NCBI GenBank assembly: GCA_947589145.1
Contig: CANQCB010000086.1
Location: 1 to 5,803, forward strand
Source: an uncultured Clostridia bacterium
GTDB taxonomy: Bacteria; Bacillota; Clostridia; Christensenellales; Pumilibacteraceae
Reading direction: 5' to 3'
Length of the DNA stretch: 5,803 bases
The notes under the pieces were generated by a model. The model was not told where the DNA came from and made no database searches. It saw nothing but the letters and a program-made list of their open reading frames with translations. The stretch's first letter is position 1. Each line of letters starts with the position of its first letter. Position numbers and translations under genes: made by a program. Positions 1-5,803 of this stretch are shown here, in pieces.

Positions 1-276
1 GGAGCACGCAGCCTTCGCCCTCCGCTTCGATACCCATCTGCTGTGCAAGCTGGGACGCTTCGTCCATACTTTGCGCTTTTCGCTCGAAGTATTGGTTGGT
101 GTCATATTGCAACTGCGTCCCGCCGGTGAAACCGAAATAGCTTTCCAGCGCAGTGCCGTAGACGCGGAAGGCGAGTATGTTACCGACGATAGAACGGCGA
201 TAAATATCAACGCCACGGCGCCCAGCACGCATGTCACGACTATGTCGGACACTGATTTGAAAATTTTTCTCTTCAT
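1..276 (-). CDS. Second circularly permuted GH3-type glycosidase, N-terminal fragment (runs off the window; apparent frameshift)
   Basis: Only the 5' end is in the window. The start is the ATG at 276-274, six bases after an AAAAGGGG ribosome-binding site. This frame gives a basic start (MKRKIFK) and one hydrophobic helix (IVVTCVLGAVALIFIAVL), then turns into non-protein-like sequence. From about position 184 down to 1, the frame one base back reads NILAFRVYGTALESYFGF, a D-T-N-Q-Y-F segment, and ends in EAEGEGCVL. That segment matches the start of the complete GH3 at 644-3721 (DTEYYKSDY, then AGAEGFVLL), where it leads into the GH3 C-terminal domain that comes first in permuted enzymes. So the gene probably encodes a membrane-anchored permuted GH3 paralogue with a one-base deletion, real or a sequencing error, between the helix and the domain. 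Both frames stay open to the window edge. The family call rests on about 60 residues; the catalytic residues lie outside. Confidence 0.62.
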   Translation of the reverse strand, partial: MKRKIFKSVSDIVVTCVLGAVALIFIAVLSSVTYSPSASTALRWKAISVSPAGRSCNMTPTNTSSEKRKVWTKRPSLHSRWVSKRRAKAACS

Positions 277-282
277 AATAAT

Positions 283-290
283 CCCCTTTT
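283..290 (-). promoter_or_regulatory. Ribosome-binding site of the second GH3 gene
   Basis: The minus strand reads AAAAGGGG followed by ATTATT and ATG at 276. The spacing is normal, and this decides the start in favour of the frame with the membrane helix. The competing ATG at 232-230, in the downstream GH3 frame, has no purine-rich site before it. Confidence 0.7.
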
Positions 291-339
291 AAGATTTTTT
301 AGAGAGCAATATCCACCTCATACATTGCAATCTAAGCGC

Positions 340-366
340 ATACTAACATATACCCCCCCCAGTCAA
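340..366 (-). promoter_or_regulatory. Sigma-A-type promoter of the second GH3 gene with poly-G spacer
   Basis: On the minus strand a -35 box TTGACT (366-361) is followed by eight G (360-353), then TATATGT, then an extended -10 element TGT-TAGTAT (348-340). The spacer between TTGACT and TAGTAT is 15 bp, shorter than the usual 17, which the extended TG may offset. The region just upstream is very A/T-rich and could act as an UP element. Transcription would begin near 333, giving a leader of about 57 bases before the ATG at 276. No other convincing promoter is seen between the preceding gene's terminators and this start. Confidence 0.55.
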
Positions 367-372
367 TAGTTT

Positions 373-390
373 TGGAAAAATTTTTTGCCA
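373..390. promoter_or_regulatory. Imperfect TGG/CCA palindrome next to the -35 box, possible operator
   Basis: The 18 bases TGGAAAAATTTTTTGCCA match their own reverse complement at 14 of 18 positions, and the site begins seven bases upstream of the -35 box of the second GH3 gene. The position would suit a regulator or an UP element. The inner part is simple A/T tract, so chance is quite possible, and no regulator family can be assigned. Confidence 0.2.
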
Positions 391-507
391 AAATCATCAG
401 GCATTTTTCAAAAACAGTCTATTTTTTACAAAAAACGCGAACAGAGTAGCTCGAATATGCACAATTTGCGCCACCGCCCAATCGCAATGCCGTAAACGTC
501 ACAATGC

Positions 508-531
508 AAAAACGCGGCACTTTATGCCGCG
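508..531 (-). terminator. Second of two tandem rho-independent terminators after the GH3 gene
   Basis: On the minus strand a perfect 7-bp G/C-rich stem, CGCGGCA/TGCCGCG (531-525 with 519-513), with a 5-base loop is followed by TTTTT (512-508). It lies about 115 bases beyond the GH3 stop codon and upstream of the next promoter, so it most likely backs up the terminator at 561-607. There is no T-run on the plus-strand side, so it acts in one direction only. Confidence 0.72.
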
Positions 532-560
532 CTCGGATCATTATATAAAATCTTCCTATT

Positions 561-607
561 AAAAAAGGAAAGGGCTATGAGCAAACGTTTTGTCCATAGC
601 CCTTTCC
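561..607 (-). terminator. Strong rho-independent terminator of the 1025-residue GH3 gene
   Basis: On the minus strand a perfect 13-bp stem, GGAAAGGGCTATG/CATAGCCCTTTCC (607-595 with 579-567), encloses a 15-base loop that can itself pair (CAAA with TTTG) and is followed directly by TTTTTT (566-561). It starts 36 bases after the GH3 stop codon. The plus-strand side has no T-run. The interval 277-643 between the two GH3 genes otherwise holds only the second terminator, the promoter and leader, and A/T-rich sequence; no gene is seen there. Confidence 0.88.
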
Positions 608-643
608 AAAAGGGAGGAAAAGAAGCAAATTTATTTTAGCAGC

Positions 644-3600
644 TTATTTCTTTTCTTTGCGGAACCGTCTGACAATGGCTATTACGCCCCAGACGATCAG
701 ACCTGCGGCAATGACTTCCCAAGCCATGATGATGAGCCAATAGTAAGCGAAAGGAAGCGAAGCCGCCGCAACGCCGTGAGCCATTCCGTTCATTGCGTTG
801 GAGTTGACTACGGTGTAGAGTACGTGCTTGATAGCCTCGCGCGCGTAGTACTGCGTCGCTTTGCTGTTCATGTCGAACTGCGAGGTCGTGAAGGTGGTGA
901 GTTTAAGGTCGCCGCCCGCTTTGATGCACTGTATGGTGTCCATATATCCGCCGTTGTCATAGTCGGTGATAACGCTGCCGTTGAATCCCCACTCTTTGCG
1001 GAGCACGCCGGTGATCAGGTTGTAGTTACCGCCTGCCCATACGCATCCGACGCGGTTGAACGCCGTCATGACTGCGGCTACGGTCGGGATCTCCTTCTCA
1101 ACTTTGCTGAATGCGCCGGTCTCGGCGTTGCATTCCTGAACCATTATCTTCTGCGTGCCGCGTTTCTCGATAACGGTCTGGAAAGGTTTGAGATAGATCT
1201 CGCGAATGGACTGCTCGTTAGCGAAGGTCGCTACCGCGCTGCGGTGGTCTTCCTGATCGTTGAGGGCGAAGTGCTTGATGTATGCGTATACGCCCTTATC
1301 TGCCGCTGCTTTGACAGCCGAGAGAGCCATCTCACCGGAGATAAAGCCGTCCTCGCTGTAATACTCGAAGTTTCTTCCTGCGAAAGGAGTACGGTGAATA
1401 TTCATAGCGGGTCCGTACCAACCGGAGATTATACCCGTGTAGTTGTGGTTGCCGTATTTGGTAGTCTTTTCTTTGATACCGTCCTCGCCTACATAGTAGC
1501 CGTGGAGACGGGAGTTCTCTCTATCCCAGCTTGCCGCAATGTTGGTTGCGCAAGGATATGTGATGGAATAAGGAGAGTGCGTCGTGCCGCCCTCGTTGAG
1601 TCCGCTGGGTCCGTCGTAGTCGACGACTCTGGGCTTGTTGATAGACGCGTTGTTGTTGGTCTTGTAGCCCGCGGTGCTTATCATGCTCTTTATGTCGGAG
1701 GGGGTCATGAGATCGATATATTCGTCCCAATTGACGTCCTCAAACGCTTTGCCGCGCGCGTCTATAAGGAACAACTCGCCTTGCTTGCCGAACTCGCCCG
1801 CTTTTGCAGCCGCTTCTTCGTCGGTCATGGGGTTCATGGAATCTCTTGCCTGCATAGCGCTCTTGATATCGTTGGATACTTCGACTTCATAGGTATAGCC
1901 GTTGCGCTCGGAGAAGCCGCTTTTCTTCTTCGCGTCCTGATTGCCGTGGACCTTGGGGAAAGTGCCTTCCCAATCGTTACGGGAGAGGAACTTATCGCGG
2001 GAAGTGAATTCGTCGACTACGGCGTGATCGAATTGATTGGTGATCGCTACGCCTGCCGAACTCGTTGCGTAAGTGGTCTTGTCTACGCCCTCGTTGTCGG
2101 TATATTCATAAGTCCACGTGCCTACGAAATCGGTGCTGCCGCCCTCTTCGGTTTTGCCGCTCTTTGCGAGGAAGTTCTTTGCCGCCTCGTGAGCGTCCTG
2201 AGCCGCGGTGAGGTTGTAATCGCCCGCTTCGAGAATGTACGTCTTTGCCGCAACGTCGTCATAGGAGACGAAGTCGGCAACGTTGACGGTAATTTCAACC
2301 GTCTCGTCTGCGCCTGCCGCAAGCTCGCCCGTCTTTGCGAAGCCGACGAGGCTGACTGCGGCTTTCTCGATATGGTTGGTCTTGTCGTATTCGGTGTAAG
2401 GCGCGTTGAGATAGAGCTGAACTACGTCCTTACCCTTAACGTCGCCGGTGTTCTTAACGTTGACGGAGACGGTTATGTTGCCGTCGGTTGCAACGGAAGA
2501 GGTATCCATGTTGAAGTCGGACCATTCGAAGTCTGTGTATGACAAGCCGTATCCGAAGGGATATTGTACGACTTCGTCATAGTTATACGAACCTGCGTTA
2601 CCCTGCTCCATAACGGCGTCGAAGTAGCGGGTCTCGTAGTACTTATAACCGACGTAAATGCCCTCGTCATAGAACACAGCCGCCGCCTGATTGTCCCATT
2701 GCTGACCGCCGTTGGTCATCATTATGTCGCCCATGTTCTGCATTGCGGGCGAAGAGAACGCGTCATAAGCGAAGGTGTCTACGAGGTGACCGGACGGGGT
2801 TATGTTGCCGCTGAGAACGTCGGCTATCGAACGGCAGGTGTCGCCGCCCGCACCGGGCGCCCAAAGAACGGCGGAGATATTCTCGTAGTCCTTGATCCAA
2901 CCAAGCTCGAAAGCGTTGTTGGTGTTAACGACGATTATTATGTCGTTGAAGTTGGTGTTAAGGTAGTAGAGCACCTCGAGCTCAACGGAGTCGGGTTCGA
3001 GATAGTGTTTGGGCTGATCCTCTGCTTTTTCCGTCCAGCTACCCATGTATCTGCCGAGGTCTCTTCCCTCACCGCCCGTGCGGGAGAAGAAGAAAACGGG
3101 GGTCGTTCCGGTCGCTTCGTCCTTTGCGTCCTGCGGAATATCGGCTATGGGAGCTTCGTTGATTGACCAATCTTCCGCGCCGCCGTACATAAGCGCACCG
3201 CCGCCGCGAGTGTATTTTGCGTGGTTGTCCGAGTAGAACTTCCAAAGCGCTTCGTTTACCGTGAAGCCCTGTTCGGTGAGAGCCGTCTTCATATCAGAAG
3301 AGATCGTGCTCACGCCCGAGCCCGTGCCGCCCGCTAAAAGATCCACGGACGACGCCGAGAAGAGGCTGACTTTGGAATTTGCTTTGAGAGGAAGTCCCGT
3401 CGCTGCGTCCTCGCTTTCATAGAGAAGGACGAAACCTTCGGCGCCCGCCTTACGGGTGTATGCCTGCTCGTCCGTTTCGAGCGCGTCCGTAGACGTGTAA
3501 TCGCTCTTGTAGTATTCTGTGTCTACATCACCGGGTACAGTCGAACCGCTTGTCTTGCCGCCCCCTGCTTCGCCGAACACGTCGCGGAAAAGGCTGTCGA

Positions 3601-3721
3601 AGTGTACTGCGGATATAATGGGGAATGCTATACTGAATGCGAGAAGCAAAGCAAGCAAAGAGCCTATGATGATGGTAAACACCTTGGCACTCATTTTTTT
3701 CTTGGCTTTCTTGTCTGCCAT
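644..3721 (-). CDS. Circularly permuted glycoside hydrolase family 3 enzyme (beta-glucosidase-like), anchored at both ends
   Basis: This is a complete 1025-residue protein. Residues 1-13 are basic, 14-38 form a membrane helix or uncleaved signal anchor, about 990-1017 form a second helix, and the tail RRFRKEKK is basic. Both ends are therefore predicted to be cytoplasmic, with the enzyme outside. The domain order is reversed from ordinary GH3: GH3 C-terminal sandwich (about 90-360), the junction motif YPFGYGLSYT (387-396), a fibronectin-III-like domain (about 410-505), a linker region, then the catalytic TIM-barrel domain (about 660-985). This order is known from Butyrivibrio and Ruminococcus beta-glucosidases. 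Catalytic-site motifs are intact: DGP (703-705), GRNFE (782-786), KH (816-817), the likely nucleophile D920 in VITDYD, and the likely acid/base E218 in GGEGRD. It probably releases terminal sugars from oligosaccharides at the cell surface; GH3 also includes xylosidases and other activities, so the exact sugar is open. An RBS GGAGGA lies five bases before the ATG. It is preceded by a terminator and followed by two. Confidence 0.93.
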   Translation of the reverse strand: MADKKAKKKMSAKVFTIIIGSLLALLLAFSIAFPIISAVHFDSLFRDVFGEAGGGKTSGSTVPGDVDTEYYKSDYTSTDALETDEQAYTRKAGAEGFVLLYESEDAATGLPLKANSKVSLFSASSVDLLAGGTGSGVSTISSDMKTALTEQGFTVNEALWKFYSDNHAKYTRGGGALMYGGAEDWSINEAPIADIPQDAKDEATGTTPVFFFSRTGGEGRDLGRYMGSWTEKAEDQPKHYLEPDSVELEVLYYLNTNFNDIIIVVNTNNAFELGWIKDYENISAVLWAPGAGGDTCRSIADVLSGNITPSGHLVDTFAYDAFSSPAMQNMGDIMMTNGGQQWDNQAAAVFYDEGIYVGYKYYETRYFDAVMEQGNAGSYNYDEVVQYPFGYGLSYTDFEWSDFNMDTSSVATDGNITVSVNVKNTGDVKGKDVVQLYLNAPYTEYDKTNHIEKAAVSLVGFAKTGELAAGADETVEITVNVADFVSYDDVAAKTYILEAGDYNLTAAQDAHEAAKNFLAKSGKTEEGGSTDFVGTWTYEYTDNEGVDKTTYATSSAGVAITNQFDHAVVDEFTSRDKFLSRNDWEGTFPKVHGNQDAKKKSGFSERNGYTYEVEVSNDIKSAMQARDSMNPMTDEEAAAKAGEFGKQGELFLIDARGKAFEDVNWDEYIDLMTPSDIKSMISTAGYKTNNNASINKPRVVDYDGPSGLNEGGTTHSPYSITYPCATNIAASWDRENSRLHGYYVGEDGIKEKTTKYGNHNYTGIISGWYGPAMNIHRTPFAGRNFEYYSEDGFISGEMALSAVKAAADKGVYAYIKHFALNDQEDHRSAVATFANEQSIREIYLKPFQTVIEKRGTQKIMVQECNAETGAFSKVEKEIPTVAAVMTAFNRVGCVWAGGNYNLITGVLRKEWGFNGSVITDYDNGGYMDTIQCIKAGGDLKLTTFTTSQFDMNSKATQYYAREAIKHVLYTVVNSNAMNGMAHGVAAASLPFAYYWLIIMAWEVIAAGLIVWGVIAIVRRFRKEKK

Positions 3722-3725
3722 ATTG

Positions 3726-3731
3726 TCCTCC
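3726..3731 (-). promoter_or_regulatory. Ribosome-binding site of the permuted GH3 gene
   Basis: The minus strand reads GGAGGA, then CAAT and ATG at 3721. This near-consensus site fixes the start just before the basic stretch and membrane helix. Confidence 0.85.
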
Positions 3732-3802
3732 GATAAAAATTAAAAATAAAAATGTTTGTTGCGCCTGTGCGCGAGAGCCGTAAATATTCGGTAATAATTT
3801 TT

Positions 3803-3817
3803 GGCGCGTTTTGCGCC
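3803..3817 (-). other. Small G/C hairpin in the leader of the GH3 gene
   Basis: GGCGC-AAAAC-GCGCC on the minus strand forms a perfect 5-bp stem with a 5-base loop, about 80 bases before the GH3 start. It is followed by A-rich rather than T-rich sequence, so it is not a terminator. The interval 3722-3841 around it has no convincing promoter: TATAAG at about 3822-3827 has no -35 partner at a fitting distance. The GH3 gene may thus depend on read-through past the terminator at 3836-3882 or on a non-standard promoter. Confidence 0.3.
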
Positions 3818-3835
3818 GAGCTTATAACGTCGGGT

Positions 3836-3882
3836 AAAAATGATATTCCCCCGCCGCCGTGATGTGCGGCGGAAAGAATATC
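3836..3882 (-). terminator. Terminator after the CBM lipoprotein gene
   Basis: On the minus strand GATATTC (3882-3876) pairs with GAATATC (3848-3842), and inside it CCGCCG (3872-3867) pairs with CGGCGG (3859-3854) around a 7-base loop. A 3-by-5-base internal loop separates the two helices. The stem is followed by ATTTTT (3841-3836). It begins 22 bases after the lipoprotein stop codon. The internal loop may make it leaky, which would allow partial transcription into the GH3 gene 115 bases further on. Confidence 0.72.
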
Positions 3883-3904
3883 GGGTGGGTAGGTCAAATC
3901 AAAA

Positions 3905-4549
3905 TCAGTTAGTCGTAGGCGTCCAGGTGAGCGTTGCCGGAGCGTTGATCGTTATCTTGTCAACGTTAAGTCCGGAGCTGAACGTCCCTTCTATAGCGCC
4001 GACGATTTCGAGAACGATTTTGTTCTCGCCTGCGACAAGGTCAACATTGCCGCTTACCTTGCCCATGTTACGCCAAGCCGCCTGATCGCTCATGTCGAGA
4101 GGATCGAGTCCGGGAAGTTTGCCGCTGAGCGTGATTTCAGTGCCGTTGTTGGTGAGTTTATACGCCGTCTGCGTAGCGAAATCGATCTCTGCAAGGGCAA
4201 GTCCGTCGCCGTTAGCGTTCATTCCCATTGCCGCGGAAGCCGCTTGAAGGGTAATCTTTGCAGAGCAAGCCTTATCCGAAGTGATAGTAAAGGTAAGGGT
4301 CTGTCCTGCAGTATTGAAGTTACCTACGTCGGTAAGCTCTTCAACGGCTTTGCCGTCTATGTAGCCCGGACCGGTCTCTACCGTTGCAAGCCCTACGCCC
4401 GTGCCGCTTACATTACCTTCACCTGCAATAACGGAGCTTTCAGCCTCGAACACATAATCGGTGCCGCCGCAACCTGCGAAAGCGAATACAAAAACCGCCA
4501 CAAGGGCAACCGCAAGTGCAATCGTGAAAAATTTAGCTGCTTTTTTCAT
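3905..4549 (-). CDS. Lipoprotein made of a single CBM6/35-like carbohydrate-binding module
   Basis: This complete protein has 214 residues. Residues 1-26 are a lipoprotein signal peptide: MKKAAKFF, a hydrophobic core, then FAGC with the lipidated cysteine at 27. The -3 residue is F rather than the usual L, but the rest fits. Residues 31-205 form one beta-rich domain opening with YVFEAESSVI, the strand that starts CBM6/CBM35-type jelly-roll modules. There is no catalytic domain. The module is clearly related to that of the neighbouring esterase: LTFTITSDKACSA here matches VTFTITASEACDA there, LSGKLPGL matches LSGTLPGL, and LNVDKITINAPATLTWT matches VNFDKFTIKAGATLTFT. The likely role is glycan binding at the outer face of the membrane. 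The RBS GAAGGAG lies 11 bases before the ATG. The start is 115 bases after the esterase stop with no clear terminator between, so the two may be co-transcribed. The CBM family number is inferred from the fold pattern, not proven. Confidence 0.8.
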   Translation of the reverse strand: MKKAAKFFTIALAVALVAVFVFAFAGCGGTDYVFEAESSVIAGEGNVSGTGVGLATVETGPGYIDGKAVEELTDVGNFNTAGQTLTFTITSDKACSAKITLQAASAAMGMNANGDGLALAEIDFATQTAYKLTNNGTEITLSGKLPGLDPLDMSDQAAWRNMGKVSGNVDLVAGENKIVLEIVGAIEGTFSSGLNVDKITINAPATLTWTPTTN

Positions 4550-4664
4550 TTTTGTTTTTTCTCCTTCTATTTAGTTTGATAAGGTTAAATATATGCCGCG
4601 ACAATGCCGAACAAAGATTCCCATCACGACTCCTCTTCGCACGGCATTGCCGACAAGCAACAAA
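4550..4664 (-). other. Short gap between esterase and lipoprotein genes, no clear terminator or promoter
   Basis: The only structure downstream of the esterase is a 6-bp A/T-rich hairpin, CAACAA/TTGTTG (4658-4673), that overlaps its stop codon and has no T-run after it. A weak promoter candidate on the minus strand is TTGTTC, 17 bases, TATTTA, ending near 4583. It matches the consensus at only about half the positions. The lipoprotein RBS lies at 4561-4567. Read-through from the esterase gene is the simpler reading. Confidence 0.3.
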
Positions 4665-5803
4665 TTATTGTTGGGGTGCGCGACTGCTGTTATCCGTTTC
4701 CGTGAAGGTCAGCGTTGCGCCCGCTTTGATGGTGAATTTATCGAAGTTCACGCCGCCGTTCGCTCCCACGCCCGTGAACTCTACGGTGTTCTCGCCCTCA
4801 TTCAAGTGGATCAATACCGCGCGAGACTCGCCGAAGTTGCGATAGTATTTCGCATTATCGCCCATTATCGTCCACTTGTTGTTATCGTCAATTTGTATTT
4901 CAAGCCCGGGAAGCGTGCCCGAAAGCGGAACGTCGGAGCCGTTTACCGAGACTTTGAGAAGATCGTTCTTCGAAAGGTCTACGGGATTGAAATGCGCAGT
5001 GCCGCCCGACCATATAACATTCCAAAGATCGGTATCTGCGGAAGCGGCGCGCACTTTCAATATTGCGTCGCAAGCCTCGCTCGCCGTGATCGTGAAAGTG
5101 ACTTTTGCGTCCGCATAGAAGTAGCCGAGGTTGGTCGCCGTAGGTCCGACGCCGTCTGCGGTGTATTCGTTGCCGCTCTCCACCGTTACGGGTGCGGCAA
5201 CAGGGCCTTCCTGCCCCTGCGTGGTCGCGTTACCGTCGGTGATCACGCCTTTCTCGGCTTCGAATGTATATACCGTGCCCTCGACGTCGGGTTCGGGCTC
5301 GGCTTCTTTCTTCTGCGAAGCGATCCAGGTCCAGAGGTCTGCGTCAACCGTGCAGTTTGCGGGTTTAATATCGTCGTCAACCGTCGATTCGGAAAGAGCG
5401 ATCTCCTTCTTCACCTGATCGTTGAACACGTAGATCCAAGAGAAGTGTCCCATGTAGGTCGCGGTCGAATCGTCGGTGCCCTTAACGTTCTCGAACATGG
5501 TGACGTGTACGTTCTTCGCACCCGCTTTCGCAAGACGCGCAACGGTGGGAACGGTGGTTGCGTCGGGAGCGACGGTAGTATCGTCGAATGACTGTACGAA
5601 CCACATGTTATAGTCCTTTATCTGCCCTATCATCTCGTCGCTTATACGGTCGTTCATATACGCCTCGCAAATGGGGTAGAACGCCGCGAAATAGTCGCCG
5701 TGCTCGAACGCCATGTTCATGGTCATGTAACCGCCGTTGGAGCAACCGCCGATATATATTCTGTCTGTATCTACGTCCGAATTGCCGTCGACGTAGGAAG
5801 TTA
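4665..5803 (-). CDS. Alpha/beta-hydrolase esterase (PHB-depolymerase/CE1-like) with C-terminal CBM, N-terminus outside the window
   Basis: The coding frame enters from the right edge, so the true start and any signal peptide are missing; 378 residues are visible. The first part reads DTDRIYIGGCSNGGYMTMN, the nucleophile elbow of secreted esterases in the polyhydroxybutyrate-depolymerase/feruloyl-esterase group, with the serine at 5739-5741. The aspartate is probably the second D of SFDDTTV (5580-5582) and the histidine that of YMGHFSW (5445-5447), so the whole triad is present. Automatic pipelines often label this group prolyl oligopeptidase-like peptidase. The catalytic part ends near LWTWIASQKK, followed by the acidic linker EAEPEPDVEG. 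A CBM6/35-like module follows from VYTFEAEKGVI to GATLTFTET, homologous to the next gene's lipoprotein, and a short tail ends in RAPQQ. It likely removes acyl or feruloyl groups from a polysaccharide outside the cell; the actual ester is not determinable here. Read-through into the lipoprotein gene is plausible. Confidence 0.85.
   Translation of the reverse strand, partial: TSYVDGNSDVDTDRIYIGGCSNGGYMTMNMAFEHGDYFAAFYPICEAYMNDRISDEMIGQIKDYNMWFVQSFDDTTVAPDATTVPTVARLAKAGAKNVHVTMFENVKGTDDSTATYMGHFSWIYVFNDQVKKEIALSESTVDDDIKPANCTVDADLWTWIASQKKEAEPEPDVEGTVYTFEAEKGVITDGNATTQGQEGPVAAPVTVESGNEYTADGVGPTATNLGYFYADAKVTFTITASEACDAILKVRAASADTDLWNVIWSGGTAHFNPVDLSKNDLLKVSVNGSDVPLSGTLPGLEIQIDDNNKWTIMGDNAKYYRNFGESRAVLIHLNEGENTVEFTGVGANGGVNFDKFTIKAGATLTFTETDNSSRAPQQ

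Noticed and set aside
1..232. Alternative start of the second GH3 at the ATG 232-230, which avoids the frameshift
   Set aside because: It has no ribosome-binding site, its first residues (MRAGRRGVDIYRR) are not membrane- or signal-like, and it would lose the helix that the complete paralogue has in the same place. It remains a less likely alternative.
71..292. 73-codon open frame on the plus strand
   Set aside because: It lies opposite the second GH3 gene, which has an RBS, membrane helix and family motifs; the plus frame has none.
299..325. Eight-codon upstream reading frame (MYEVDIAL) in the leader of the second GH3 gene
   Set aside because: It has no ribosome-binding site and would begin only about eight bases after the predicted transcription start; such short frames are expected by chance.
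590..2542. Long 650-codon open frame on the plus strand
   Set aside because: It is antisense to the permuted GH3 gene, has no family resemblance, begins inside the terminator hairpin of that gene and lacks a proper RBS. It is a shadow of biased codon use on the other strand.
4658..4673. Hairpin CAACAA-ATTA-TTGTTG at the esterase stop codon as a terminator
   Set aside because: The stem is A/T-rich and only 6 bp, overlaps the stop codon, and is not followed by a T-run on the minus strand.
4593..5591. 332-codon open frame on the plus strand
   Set aside because: It is antisense to the esterase-CBM gene, whose catalytic motifs and CBM prove the minus-strand frame; the plus-strand translation is arginine-rich and unrecognisable.

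Overview
All recognisable genes lie on the minus strand, so the window is best read from right to left. It looks like part of a glycan-degradation locus of an anaerobic, Gram-positive, Clostridia-like bacterium. The reasons are strong Shine-Dalgarno sites, a lipoprotein signal peptide, hydrolases anchored by transmembrane helices, and circularly permuted family-3 glycosidases of the type known from Butyrivibrio and Ruminococcus. The taxonomic placement is inference; no RNA gene or housekeeping gene is present to test it.

In transcription order: (1) 5803-4665 holds the 3' part of a secreted-type alpha/beta-hydrolase esterase (PHB-depolymerase/CE1-like, Ser-Asp-His triad visible) joined by an acidic linker to a C-terminal carbohydrate-binding module (CBM). 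(2) 4549-3905 is a small lipoprotein that is essentially one stand-alone CBM, visibly homologous to the esterase's CBM, followed by a hairpin terminator. (3) 3721-644 is a complete 1025-residue, domain-permuted GH3 glycosidase with a membrane helix at each end, followed by two tandem rho-independent terminators. (4) 276-1 is the 5' end of a second permuted GH3-type protein. Its membrane helix and its GH3 N-terminal segment lie in different reading frames, so it carries an apparent one-base frameshift. Its promoter has an 8-G tract in the spacer.

The likely joint role is breakdown of a substituted plant or host polysaccharide at the cell surface. The esterase would remove ester side groups while held on substrate by its CBM, the lipoprotein would bind the same or a similar glycan at the membrane, and the GH3 enzymes would release terminal sugars from oligosaccharides outside the membrane. 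The substrate cannot be fixed from sequence alone. No mobile element, CRISPR array, tRNA or rRNA was seen. The most noteworthy points are the homologous CBM pair, the doubly anchored permuted GH3, the frame break in the second GH3, and the poly-G tract inside its promoter.
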